Below, in pieces: positions 1-8,144 of a stretch of DNA of 64,000 nucleotides. The position numbers and the translations under genes were made by a program. The stretch's first letter is position 1, and every line of letters starts with the position of its first letter. The DNA comes from Streptomyces sp. NBC_01717 (lineage in GTDB: Bacteria > Actinomycetota > Actinomycetes > Streptomycetales > Streptomycetaceae). The DNA is taken from the NCBI RefSeq assembly GCF_036248255.1, contig NZ_CP109178.1, forward strand, positions 744,001-808,000. The letters are read 5' to 3'. The notes beneath the pieces are model-generated. The model ran no database searches. It saw only the letters and a program-made list of their open reading frames with translations, and was not told where the DNA came from.

Positions 1-284
1 CACAGACAGCTGCCGTCTCCTGCGGCAGTCACGAAGAGGAGCGCCTCGTCGAACTCCACCATCGTCTGCCTGGCCTTGCCTGCCCGGAAGTGCCGTCCCG
101 AGCCACGGGCGAGGCTGTGCAGCCCCGACGAGACCGCGGCGAGATGCTCGGCGTCCTCCCGTGCCAGCCCCGTACTCGCTCCCGTCACCAGGCCGTCGTT
201 CGAAAGCACCAGGGCGTGCCGTATGTGCTCGACGCGGCCGGTGAGATCGTCAAGGAGCCAGTCAAGTCCCCTGTCCAGCGCCAT
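1..284 (-). CDS. Roadblock/LC7-domain protein (CvnB-like), 3' end outside window
   Basis: Roadblock/LC7 protein of the type encoded in Streptomyces conservons, where it is thought to act with a membrane sensor kinase and a small GTPase. The start is the ATG at 284, preceded by a GGAGGAG ribosome site; the gene runs off the left edge, so its C-terminus is missing. The visible part (GLDWLLDDLTGRVEHIRHAL, then LSNDGL and REDAEHLAAV) aligns closely with the intact CvnB at 5007-5444. It lies 125 bp downstream of the GTPase gene, the reverse of the usual B-C-D order, so it may be an extra roadblock subunit. The family is clear; the partner is inferred. Confidence 0.88.
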   Translation of the reverse strand, partial: MALDRGLDWLLDDLTGRVEHIRHALVLSNDGLVTGASTGLAREDAEHLAAVSSGLHSLARGSGRHFRAGKARQTMVEFDEALLFVTAAGDGSCL

Positions 285-409
285 TTCCCCGCTCCTCCCC
301 GCTCATGCGTTCCCCGTACGTGTCCGCGTTCCCACGTTGCGCGCAAGCCTTGCGTACAGCTCACGTACGAGCAAGCGCCCTCCTGCATCCGCGAGTCGCA
401 CAGGAAGGG

Positions 410-1048
410 TCAGCCCACCGAGTCGAGGAGCCGCGCCGTGTGCATCCGGCCGGCGTACTCGACCATGCGGATGAGGACCTCCTTGCCCGAGTCGCGGTCG
501 CGCGCGTCGCACAGCACGACCGGTGTCCCCAGGTCGAGATCGAGGGCGCGGGACACTTCGCGCTCGCCGTAGGCGCGAGCTCCCGCGAAACAGTTGACGG
601 CCACGACGAACGGGATCCTGCGATGCTCGAAGTAGTCGACGGCCGGGAAACAGTCTTCGAGCCGCCTGGTGTCGGCGAGCACGACCGCGCCGAGGGCCCC
701 TTGGGATAGTTCGTCCCAAAGGAACCAGAACCGGTCCTGCCCGGGTGTGCCGAAGAGATAGAGCGAGAGGCCGGACCGGATGGTGATGCGCCCGAAGTCC
801 ATGGCCACGGTCGTGGTGGTCTTCTGATCCACCCCGTCGGTGTCGTCGACCGACTGTCCGGCCTCGCTGAGGAGTTCCTCAGTACGCAGCGGCCGGATCT
901 CACTGACCGCACCGACGAGAGTCGTCTTACCGACCCCGAAGCCTCCGGCGACCAATATCTTCAGCGCGAGAGCGTCGGTCTCCGCGGCCGGCTCAGCCGC
1001 TCCCCCGACCGTCTCTCCGCCCGTTCTGTCAGCGTCCTCGGAAGGCAT
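410..1048 (-). CDS. cvnD: Conservon GTP-binding protein CvnD
   Basis: Small Ras/Rab-like GTPase of the conservon type, 212 aa. The P-loop GGFGVGKTT lies at about residues 35-43, and a LFGTPGQDRF element stands for switch II/G3. The G4 position reads VNCFAG rather than a classical NKxD, as is usual in this family. In intact conservons it forms a membrane-associated complex with a sensor kinase (CvnA), a roadblock protein (CvnB) and a DUF742 protein (CvnC). Here only a vestige of cvnC overlaps its start and no kinase gene is adjacent. It may therefore work with the downstream roadblock protein or with the cvnABC set at 4.5-8.1 kb. Confidence 0.9.
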   Translation of the reverse strand: MPSEDADRTGGETVGGAAEPAAETDALALKILVAGGFGVGKTTLVGAVSEIRPLRTEELLSEAGQSVDDTDGVDQKTTTTVAMDFGRITIRSGLSLYLFGTPGQDRFWFLWDELSQGALGAVVLADTRRLEDCFPAVDYFEHRRIPFVVAVNCFAGARAYGEREVSRALDLDLGTPVVLCDARDRDSGKEVLIRMVEYAGRMHTARLLDSVG

Positions 1049-1076
1049 CGATCACTTCTCTCACCCGTGAGCCTCA
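1029..1076 (-). pseudogene. Vestige of cvnC (DUF742) C-terminus
   Basis: Reading the minus strand between stop codons at 1074-1076 and 1029-1031 gives GSRVREVIDAFRGR, ending in TGA 20 bases inside the GTPase gene. This closely resembles the last residues of the intact CvnC at 4550 (RILREVINGLRAL). The overlap with the cvnD start is the arrangement expected of a cvnC-cvnD junction. Only about 14 codons remain; everything upstream has been replaced. This is a short match, so it is an inference supported by both sequence and position. Confidence 0.6.
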
Positions 1077-1382
1077 AGATGGAAAAGCGCAGATCAGAGC
1101 CATCTTGACGGGCTCGGTTCGGTATCTGTGGGCTGCGGTACGTGTGACAGCATGGCAAGCAGTGGCCCCACCCCGAGCAACGTGATCGGATTTTGACCGG
1201 AGTGGCCGGACAGAGACCACTCGGTGTTCGTATGAGATCACTGTTTGAGCCGAATTGGAGCCTGGTTCCAGCCAGAGCTGAACCTGGCGCGGTTGTGCGG
1301 TCAGGCCCGAGGCCTTCACGTCCGGCGCCTGCACTGATCGCTTCGGGCGTGGGGAGACAGTCCGGACGGACAGGAGACAAGA
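1077..1382. other. Intergenic region, no gene recognised
   Basis: This stretch lies between the cvnC vestige and the ArsR gene. I see no coding sequence with convincing codon bias on either strand. It must hold the promoter of the ArsR gene, and possibly one reading into cvnD now that the rest of the conservon is gone. Around 1256-1292 there is an imperfect dyad (CTGGTTCCAG near CTGAACCTGG), which could be an ArsR operator, but the match is weak. Confidence 0.4.
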
Positions 1383-1748
1383 GTGTCGACACCAGCCGGC
1401 GGCGGCCTCGACGATCCGTCCGCGGAAGTGCTGGCGGAGGCGGCCGCAGCCTTCGCACTGCTCGCGACGCCGGCGCGGCTGCACATCGTCTGGGCGCTGT
1501 CACAGGGTGAGAGTGATGTGACCGGTCTTGCGGAGCTGGTGGGCGGCACGCTGCCGTCGGTGAGCCAGCATCTGACGAAACTGAAATTGGCCGGTCTGGT
1601 GCGATCGCGGCGCGAGGGCCGCCGTCAGGCGTATCTCGTGGACGATCCAGACGTGGTGACGGTGGTTCGGCTGATCGTCGGCCAGCTCGCAGCACGGGCC
1701 GGACACGCGCCCCCGCAGCACGTACACCTCCGTGGCCTCGGCGTCTGA
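1383..1748 (+). CDS. ArsR/SmtB-family transcriptional regulator
   Basis: Small winged-helix repressor, 121 aa. The GTG start at 1383 follows GGACAGGAGACA. Residues about 20-95 form the ArsR fold: a helix LLATPARLHIVWAL, then the recognition region GGTLPSVSQHLTKLKLAGLV and the wing SRREGRRQAYLVDD. The C-terminal tail has several histidines (HAPPQHVHL), as in some Ni/Co-sensing members, so metal sensing is possible but not shown. No transporter gene follows; the next 200 bp contain no recognisable gene, so its target may have been lost or lie elsewhere. Confidence 0.85.
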   Translation: MSTPAGGGLDDPSAEVLAEAAAAFALLATPARLHIVWALSQGESDVTGLAELVGGTLPSVSQHLTKLKLAGLVRSRREGRRQAYLVDDPDVVTVVRLIVGQLAARAGHAPPQHVHLRGLGV

Positions 1749-1953
1749 AAGCAGCGCAGCCGCAGGATCCCGCCGCACCGGCCGCGGTGACTCCGACTCT
1801 CCGGCCCAGGCGCTTCGTCCCCGGTCTCGTGGACGTAGCGTTCGGTGTCCTGCTGCCGCCGCTCGAAATCGCGTTGCCTGCCATGGTTCGCGCGTTGTAC
1901 GCGTATGGACAGAGCGCGACCCGTAACCGCTGCCCACATAACTGGAGATCCTC

Positions 1954-2448
1954 ATGAGCCTGCAGCACATCGATGTGTGCGTGCGTCGCGCGACCCTCGA
2001 CGACGTGCCCGCTCTGGTGCGGATGCGAGCGCTGATGCTGTCGGACATGGGAATGCGGACCGGCGACGCCGATGCTCCGTGGCGTGCGGCATCGGCGCTG
2101 TGGTTCTCCGAGCGCCTGCGGTTGCCGGACGAGTTCGCCGCGTTCCTGGTCGCCGATCCCGATCTCGGCGTTGTCGCGAGTGCGGTCGGTGCGTGCGATG
2201 TGCACGCGCCCAGCCCGGCCAATCCCAGCGGACTGCACGGGCACATCTCCAATGTCAGCACCGATCCGCGCCGTCGACGCCGCGGGTATGCCCGGGCGTG
2301 CCTCGACTCGTTGCTCACCTGGTTCCGTGAGGAGACCCCGGTGACGGTCGTCAATCTCAATGCCACGGGGGACGGCGCCGGTCTGTACGAGTCGTTCGGC
2401 TTCGCGGCGCCTCGGCACCCTGCTCTGCAGCTCCGTACGGGGGCGTGA
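1954..2448 (+). CDS. GNAT-family N-acetyltransferase
   Basis: GNAT acetyltransferase, 164 aa, with ATG start after ACTGGAGATCCTC. The acetyl-CoA-binding motif A is seen as ISNVSTDPRRRRRGYARACL (about residues 100-119), followed by the usual motif B pattern NLNATGDGAGLYESFGF. The substrate is unknown; such stand-alone proteins acetylate small molecules or N-termini. It is followed in convergent orientation by the LCP gene. Confidence 0.88.
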   Translation: MSLQHIDVCVRRATLDDVPALVRMRALMLSDMGMRTGDADAPWRAASALWFSERLRLPDEFAAFLVADPDLGVVASAVGACDVHAPSPANPSGLHGHISNVSTDPRRRRRGYARACLDSLLTWFREETPVTVVNLNATGDGAGLYESFGFAAPRHPALQLRTGA

Positions 2449-2487
2449 CGGCCCGCAGTTCCGCAAGGGCCGGGGGAACCGGGCCGG

Positions 2488-3981
2488 TCAGCCGTAGGAG
2501 AGGTCGGCGCACAGGTCTTCGTCGGCCGACCGGACTCCGCCGCCGGCGGTGGACGCGGCCGTACCGGGCGTCGTGGCCGCGGCGGGCGACGGATTCTGTG
2601 CGTACGAGCTGCCGACGATCACTCGGATGCCCGGGGTGTCCGAGGCCGTGGTCCGCGCCCCGGTGAAGAGTCGCGCAGTCGTCTCCGCCTCACTCCGGAG
2701 GCCCGGCCCGTATTCGATGACCGTCGAGGTGTGGTCCTGGGTGCTCGCGGTCGCCGTGACGGTGACGGTGAAGCCGTGGGCGCGCAGGAGTTCGGTAGCG
2801 CGGGCGGCGAGTCCGGTGACGGTGGTGCCGTTGTAGACGGCCAGACTGATGCCTGTGCCGGAGACCGCGGCCGGGGCGGCGGGAGACGGTGACGCCTCAC
2901 CCTTACCCGTGCCGTCGCGGCCTCTCTGGCCCTTGCCGGCGGCGTCCTGGTCGTCGATCGCCCGGTCGGCCTTGAGCGCTGCCCACAGCGTGTCGGCGTC
3001 CGGCTCGACGATCGCGACGCGCGCGCCCTCGTAACGCCAAGGGACGGTGACGAACTTGGTGTTGTGCAGATCGATGTTCTTCATCGACATGGCGAACGAC
3101 AGCAGCCGGTCGGCCGATCCGAGGCCTGGGTCGACGGTCATCGCGTCGGTGGCCGCGTTGGCGAGCGGCAACAGGGTGGTGGGGTTCATGCCCCGGGACT
3201 TGACCTTCTTGATGAGGGAGCCGATGAAGGCCTGCTGGCGTTTGATCCGTCCGATGTCGGAGCCGTCGCCGATGCCGTGCCTGATCCGGACGTAGTCGAG
3301 CGCGCGCTGCCCGGAGACGGTCTGCGGGCCCTTGGCGAAGACCAGAGCGCCCCGCGTGGGCCGGTTCGGGCTGAGGTCGCGCTCGTAGACGTCCTGCGGC
3401 AGACAGACCGGGACGCCGCCGACGGCCGACGTCAGGGCGGCGAAACCGGAGAAGTCCACCACGATGGTGTGGTCGACGCGCAGGCCCGTGAGGTGCTCCA
3501 CGGTGTTCTGGGTGCAGGCCGGGTTTCCCTCAGCGGTGTTCCCCACCGAGAACGCCCCGTTGAACATGACGTGGTGCTGCGGTGCGGTCCAGTCGCCGTC
3601 GGGCGTCTTGCACGCCGGGATGTCGACGAGGGAGTCACGCGGAATGGACACGGCGACCGCGTGCCGGTGGTCGCCGTACACATGGAGCAGGAACGCGGTG
3701 TCGGAGCGGCCCACGGTGTCCTTGCCGCCGCCCAGCTTCCTGTTGGCGCCGGAGCGTGTGTCCGATCCGATGACGAGGACATTCTGACCGTTGGACGAGG
3801 AGGGCGGCCGGTCACCGGAGATCCCGTCCGCGCTGAAGGTGTCGATCTGACCGGTCAGCTTGAGGTAGCCCCAGCCGACGCCCGCGACGAGCAGGATGAG
3901 GAATGACAGTCCCATGGTCACGGTGCGCCGCAGCCGGCTGCCCCGTTCTGAGCCCGCCGCCACCTTGTGGCTGCCCGTCAT
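2488..3981 (-). CDS. LytR-CpsA-Psr (LCP) family cell-wall ligase with LytR_C domain
   Basis: LCP protein, 497 aa, expected to transfer undecaprenyl-linked glycopolymers to peptidoglycan outside the membrane. Residues about 20-45 form one membrane segment (MGLSFLILLVAGVGWGYL). The LCP domain follows with VLVIGSDTRSG, the arginine motif SIPRDSLVDI, and the ALDYVRIRHG stretch carrying another conserved arginine. A Pro/Ala/Gly linker leads to a LytR_C domain (about 370-455, LAVYNGTTVTGLAARATELL). Streptomyces encode many paralogues, so the specific polymer cannot be told. It stands alone between convergent and divergent neighbours. Confidence 0.93.
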   Translation of the reverse strand: MTGSHKVAAGSERGSRLRRTVTMGLSFLILLVAGVGWGYLKLTGQIDTFSADGISGDRPPSSSNGQNVLVIGSDTRSGANRKLGGGKDTVGRSDTAFLLHVYGDHRHAVAVSIPRDSLVDIPACKTPDGDWTAPQHHVMFNGAFSVGNTAEGNPACTQNTVEHLTGLRVDHTIVVDFSGFAALTSAVGGVPVCLPQDVYERDLSPNRPTRGALVFAKGPQTVSGQRALDYVRIRHGIGDGSDIGRIKRQQAFIGSLIKKVKSRGMNPTTLLPLANAATDAMTVDPGLGSADRLLSFAMSMKNIDLHNTKFVTVPWRYEGARVAIVEPDADTLWAALKADRAIDDQDAAGKGQRGRDGTGKGEASPSPAAPAAVSGTGISLAVYNGTTVTGLAARATELLRAHGFTVTVTATASTQDHTSTVIEYGPGLRSEAETTARLFTGARTTASDTPGIRVIVGSSYAQNPSPAAATTPGTAASTAGGGVRSADEDLCADLSYG

Positions 3982-4159
3982 CGGTCACCTCGCCCGTCCG
4001 GCTTTCCGTCTTCCGCGGAGGAAGACGTACGTCCCCGCCTCTAAGTTGCACTTTGCGCAATCCAACAAGTGTCGTTGTGCAAGGGGATCGACGGACCCGC
4101 CCGCAGCCGTCCGGATCCGCCGGCTCCGGAACATCCGAAGGAAGGACGGAACAGCGGCG

Positions 4160-4320
4160 CTGCGCAACGGCCTTGAACCCTGGCACCTCTTGATTGTCGC
4201 GGTTGCACTCGTCGCACTGTCCGGATCGGAGAAACTGCCGGACTTGGCCCGAATGCGGGGCAGGTCCAAGCGGATCCTGAAAAGCGTGTGGCAAAGGCCA
4301 TGAACGAGAATGAATCATAG
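4160..4320 (+). pseudogene. Truncated, frameshifted TatA-like gene
   Basis: The frame gives RNGLEPWHLLIVAVALVALS, then GSEKLPDLARMRGRSKRILK: the membrane helix, the G(S)xKLPD hinge and the start of the amphipathic helix of TatA/TatE. There is no ATG, GTG or TTG before it; only CTG at 4160, with AAGGAAGGACGG upstream. After KRILKS the frame ends at 4303, while the +1 frame continues as VAKAMNENES to a stop at 4320, resembling the expected TatA continuation. I conclude that the start is lost and a frameshift lies near 4280. A short CTG-started TatA-like peptide cannot be excluded. Confidence 0.65.
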
Positions 4321-4549
4321 TGAGCCGGGCGGTGCGGTACCGTGCCCGGGCTGACCGTGGTGACGGTCGCCCCGGACTGGGACGTGTGGACGACGGGTGA
4401 GGGCGAGGGCTTTCGGGGAGCTGTGCCGGCACGGGGCGGAGTGGAACGTTCCGCACGGTGGGCCAGGGTTACGCGCAAGGCCCTGCCGGTGTCCCGTCCG
4501 CCTCCGGCGTCATTGTCAGGTCTCTCGGGCCGTCGACCGGATCGGTGGT

Positions 4550-4984
4550 TCAGAGCGCCCGCAGTCCGTTGATCACCTCGCGCAGGATCCGCTCGTCGGG
4601 CAGTTGTGCGGGCGGTACGGGTCGGCTGACCCGCACATAGCCGGCTTCGAGCAGGTCCCCGAGGAGTACGCGGACGACACCGACGGGGAGATCGGCGTCG
4701 GCGGCGAGTTCCGCGACGGACTGGGTCTCGGATCGGCACAGAGCGAGCAGGGCGCGGTGTTCGGGGCCCAGCAGGCACTCCTCGGAGCTGTCCGGTGCGC
4801 TGTCGGCGACGGCGACGAGTGCGATCAGATCGAAGTGCGCCCCGTTGGGGCCCGGTTCGGTCCGTCCGCCCGTCATGGCGTACGGGCGGACCAGGGGCCC
4901 GGCTTCGGCGTCGTACCACTGGCTGCCAGGCAGTTCGGGCGGGTCCGGGAAGCGCTGGGAGCCTCCCGGACCCTTGCTGGTCAT
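4550..4984 (-). CDS. cvnC: Conservon DUF742 protein CvnC
   Basis: DUF742 protein, 144 aa from the ATG at 4984; an in-frame reading extends further upstream but overlaps cvnB and lacks the family start. Conserved features are PLVRPYAMTGGRTEP, the wHTH-like core LGPEHRALLALC to LADLPVGVVRVLLGDLLEAGYV, and the C-terminus RILREVINGLRAL. The family has a winged-helix-like fold and is thought to link the roadblock protein to the GTPase. It is the last gene of the cvnA-B-C run; no cvnD follows directly. Confidence 0.9.
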   Translation of the reverse strand: MTSKGPGGSQRFPDPPELPGSQWYDAEAGPLVRPYAMTGGRTEPGPNGAHFDLIALVAVADSAPDSSEECLLGPEHRALLALCRSETQSVAELAADADLPVGVVRVLLGDLLEAGYVRVSRPVPPAQLPDERILREVINGLRAL

Positions 4985-5006
4985 GTCCACTGCGGTCTTC
5001 GCCCTC

Positions 5007-5444
5007 TCAGCCGGCCGGGGACGGGGGTGCGGTGAGCCGCGGCGGGGTACGCAGGTGCTCGCCGACCCGTTTGACGAGGCGGGCCATCTCATAGGCGACC
5101 AGGCCGATATCGGCGAAGGCCGTGCTCAGCACGGCGAGGCAGGAGCCGTCCCCCGCAGCCGCGACGAACAGGAAGCCCTCATCCATCTCGACCATCGTCT
5201 GGCGGACGTCCCCGGCCTGGAAGTGCCGTCCGGCGCCCTTCGCGAGGCTGTGGAAACCGGAGGCCACCGCCGCCAGGTGCTCGGCGTCCTCGCGGCTGAG
5301 CGCGCTGGAGGCGCCCACCGCCAGACCGTCGTTGGAGAGCACCACGGCATGCCGGACTTCGCCGACCCGGGCCACCAGATCGTCAAGCAGCCAGTCGAGT
5401 TCGCCCGAGCGCCGGTGCACCTCGGTCCTCTCGTTCGCGATCAT
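5007..5444 (-). CDS. cvnB: Conservon roadblock/LC7 protein CvnB
   Basis: Roadblock/LC7 protein, 145 aa, covering the full usual length. Typical features are ELDWLLDDLVARVGEVRHAV, LSNDGLAVGAS, SREDAEHLAAVASGFHSLAKGAG and AGDGSCLAVLSTAFADIG. Its ATG overlaps the stop of cvnA by four bases, indicating translational coupling. It is a close paralogue of the protein at 1-284. In conservons this protein is proposed to bind the GTPase and the DUF742 protein at the membrane below CvnA. Confidence 0.93.
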   Translation of the reverse strand: MIANERTEVHRRSGELDWLLDDLVARVGEVRHAVVLSNDGLAVGASSALSREDAEHLAAVASGFHSLAKGAGRHFQAGDVRQTMVEMDEGFLFVAAAGDGSCLAVLSTAFADIGLVAYEMARLVKRVGEHLRTPPRLTAPPSPAG

Positions 5445-8092
5445 GCGTGGTCTCCTTCGCTGCCGGGGCGGGGGCGGGGTTCGGTGATGTTCCGGCGGGG
5501 TGCGGGTGTGCCGGGGGCGGTGCCGCCACCGCGTACCCAGCCGTTGCGGTAGGCGGTCATCCGGTCCCTGGCCTGCTCCGGGGTGCGCTCCACCGGGGTG
5601 TCCGCACCACTCCCGTCCTCGCGCCGGGCCGGTTCGGGACGGGGCTCCTCGCGCAGTTGCGGCACGAGACTGGCCTGCCGGACGCGGCGGGGCAGTGTGC
5701 CGTCGTCGTCCGCGCTGCCGCTCTCGCTCCGGGGCGTCGGCCTGACCGCGCTCCTGCCCTCCGCCCCGTCCTCGTCCGTTCGGCGGGCACGCGGGCGCAG
5801 CGAGGTGACTCCGGCCGGGGGTGCCGTCCGGGATTCGAGGGCGTGCACCGGGGCCGGAGCGGGGAACGCCGTGGCCTGGGGGCGCACCGCACGCGGGCCC
5901 GGTCCCGGTCCGAACGGCACGCGGTCACCGTCGCCGTCGTGTCGGCGCTCGACCGTCGCCTTCTCAGGTGCGGCCGTTTCCTCGCCCGCCGGAAGCGCAC
6001 CCTGCAGGAGCGCGGTCGGCAGCAGGACCACGGCGGTCGTTCCACCGTACGGGGAGGTGCGCAGCTTGACTTTGATGTGGTGCCGGACCGAGAGCCTGCT
6101 GACGACGAAGAGGCCGAGTCGGTCGCTGTCGAACAGGTCGAGGGCCTCCGCCTGCTCGATGCGCCGGTTGGCCTCGCCGAGGAGTTCGTTGCCCATGCCG
6201 AGTCCGCGGTCCTCGATCTCCAGGGCGTAGCCGTTGCCGACCGGCTCGCCGCTGATCCGTACCTTGGTGTGCGGCGGTGAGAACTGCGCTGCGTTCTCGA
6301 CGAGTTCGGCGAGGAGGTGAGTGAGGTCGGCGACCGCCGTGCCCTTGACTGCGGCGTCGGGCAGTTGCCGTACCTCCACCCGGGCATAGTCCTCGATCTC
6401 GGACACGGCCGCGCGTACGACGTTGGTCAGCGGTACGGGCATCCGCCACGCGCGGCCGGGGGCGGCGCCGGACAGGATGATCAGGCTCTCCGCATGCCGC
6501 CGCATCCGGGTGGTGAGGTGGTCGAGGCGGAACAGGTTGCCCAGTTCGTCGGGGTCGTCGGCGCGGCGCTCCATGCTGTCGAGGAGGTTCAGCTGGCGGT
6601 GGACAAGCACCTGGCTGCGGCGGGCGAGGTTGACGAAGACGCCCGAGATGCCGTCGGCCAGTTCGGCTCGTTCGACGGCGGCGCTGAGGGCGGCCCGGTG
6701 CACGGTGCCGAGGGCCTCGCCGACCTGTCCGATCTCGTCGTGGGAGGCCAGGCCGGGTGGGGCTTCGGCCTGGATGTCGAGGGTCTCGCCGGCCCGGAGT
6801 CGCTGCATGGCGCGGGGCAGTTTGCGGCGGGCGATCTCCAGTGCGCTGTTACGGAGACTGACGAGCTCCACGACGAGCGCGCGGCCGATGCGTACGGAGA
6901 TGACCAGCGAGGCGGCCACGGCGACGCAGCCGAAGAGGACGGCCGCTCCGGACGGACTGAACAGGCCGCGGGTCAGCGGGTCGGTGCGGTCCGCGGCCCG
7001 TTCCGCGGCGCGGGTGTCGATGGTGCGCAGCTCGCTCCGTACGCTCGCGGCGGCCGTTTCCCAGTCGGCGGTGTTCACCGCCCGTGCGGCTTCTTCTCCG
7101 GGCGATGCCGCCAGCACCTGCTCCTCGGCCGCCACGATCCGGCGGTATGCGGGCCGGGCTGTGAACTTCTGCCAGGTGAGGCGTTCGGCGGCCGGCAGAT
7201 CGGCGCCCGCGGTCTCGATGAGGTTCCTGCGGGTCTCCGCCGCTCCGGTGAACTGCACCAGTCGGTCGCCGTCGAGGCTCTTGGTGAGGCCGGCGGTGGC
7301 GAGCAGGGCGTCCTCGCGGGCCAGCATCTCGTCGGCGCGGGCCAGTTCGAGCAGGACCCGTGCATCGGATCCGAGCGCGTCGTCCTGGATTCCGGTCACA
7401 GCGCCGGAGACGGCGAAACCCGCGGTGACGGCCCGGGTGTACCGCTCGAACACCGCGTTCTCGTCGCGCTCCTGCTTCCCGTCCCGGTCCCGGTCGCCCG
7501 CCGTGCGCAGTTCGTGGGTGCGGTCGAGGAACCGGTCGAGCCGGTCGGCGACGCTCGTCGGAAGGCTGCCCGTGTCGGCGATGGTGTGCTGCTTGTCGAT
7601 TCGCAGGGCGGCGAGCGCGGTGTCGGTGCGGCCGGCCTGCTGTTCCAGGGCGGCGGCGCGGGCGCTGCTGGGGGCGACGGTCTGGAGCAGGGCGGCTCTG
7701 CGTTCGGCCTGGAGTGCGGCGACAGCGGTCGATATCGGGGCCCGGACCTCTTTGTCGACCTGTTGCAACTGCCGTAGCTGTGCCACCTCCTGGGCGGTGT
7801 TGACCGTGGCGAAACCCCACAGGGCGAGCAGCGAGACGACGGGCACCATCAGAAGCGAGATGATCTTCGCTCGTACGGTCCTCGGCCTCAGGGTCCAGCG
7901 TCCACGTGGCCCGGATGTGTCCTGCGTCAGGAGCAGCCGCACGTCGTGCTCGACGCTCTCGTCGGCCGGCGGTCCCGCGTGCGCGCGTCGTCCGCGCGCC
8001 GCGGGCGGGGGCGAGGAGTCGGGCGAGGGCTGGGCGCTGGGCCGTGCGGCGGCCGTCGTGCCGGGGTCCGGGGTCGTGCGGGGTGGGCGCAT
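5441..8092 (-). CDS. cvnA: Conservon sensor histidine kinase-like protein CvnA
   Basis: Membrane sensor of the nitrate/nitrite-sensor-like kinase family, 883 aa. I choose the ATG at 8092 because AGGAGGCC lies directly before it, although the frame is open further upstream. A membrane helix (ISLLMVPVVSLLALWGFATV) leads into a large extracytoplasmic NIT-type domain. A second helix (AAVLFGCVAVAASLVIS) and a HAMP-like stretch follow, then an H-box-less kinase core and an HATPase domain with LTHLLAELVENAAQFSPP and IEDRGLGMG. A long Pro/Arg-rich tail ends the protein. It heads the cvnABC operon. Confidence 0.92.
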   Translation of the reverse strand: MRPPRTTPDPGTTAAARPSAQPSPDSSPPPAARGRRAHAGPPADESVEHDVRLLLTQDTSGPRGRWTLRPRTVRAKIISLLMVPVVSLLALWGFATVNTAQEVAQLRQLQQVDKEVRAPISTAVAALQAERRAALLQTVAPSSARAAALEQQAGRTDTALAALRIDKQHTIADTGSLPTSVADRLDRFLDRTHELRTAGDRDRDGKQERDENAVFERYTRAVTAGFAVSGAVTGIQDDALGSDARVLLELARADEMLAREDALLATAGLTKSLDGDRLVQFTGAAETRRNLIETAGADLPAAERLTWQKFTARPAYRRIVAAEEQVLAASPGEEAARAVNTADWETAAASVRSELRTIDTRAAERAADRTDPLTRGLFSPSGAAVLFGCVAVAASLVISVRIGRALVVELVSLRNSALEIARRKLPRAMQRLRAGETLDIQAEAPPGLASHDEIGQVGEALGTVHRAALSAAVERAELADGISGVFVNLARRSQVLVHRQLNLLDSMERRADDPDELGNLFRLDHLTTRMRRHAESLIILSGAAPGRAWRMPVPLTNVVRAAVSEIEDYARVEVRQLPDAAVKGTAVADLTHLLAELVENAAQFSPPHTKVRISGEPVGNGYALEIEDRGLGMGNELLGEANRRIEQAEALDLFDSDRLGLFVVSRLSVRHHIKVKLRTSPYGGTTAVVLLPTALLQGALPAGEETAAPEKATVERRHDGDGDRVPFGPGPGPRAVRPQATAFPAPAPVHALESRTAPPAGVTSLRPRARRTDEDGAEGRSAVRPTPRSESGSADDDGTLPRRVRQASLVPQLREEPRPEPARREDGSGADTPVERTPEQARDRMTAYRNGWVRGGGTAPGTPAPRRNITEPRPRPGSEGDHA

Positions 8093-8144
8093 GGCCTCCT
8101 CGTTCCGGGTGTGGAGCTGGGCAGGAGTGAAAGGGGCACAGGCG

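Noticed and set aside
1787..1957. 56-codon GTG frame ending in ATGA overlap with the GNAT gene
   Set aside because: Contains a hydrophobic stretch and possible coupling, but no ribosome site or recognisable family; too weak to call.
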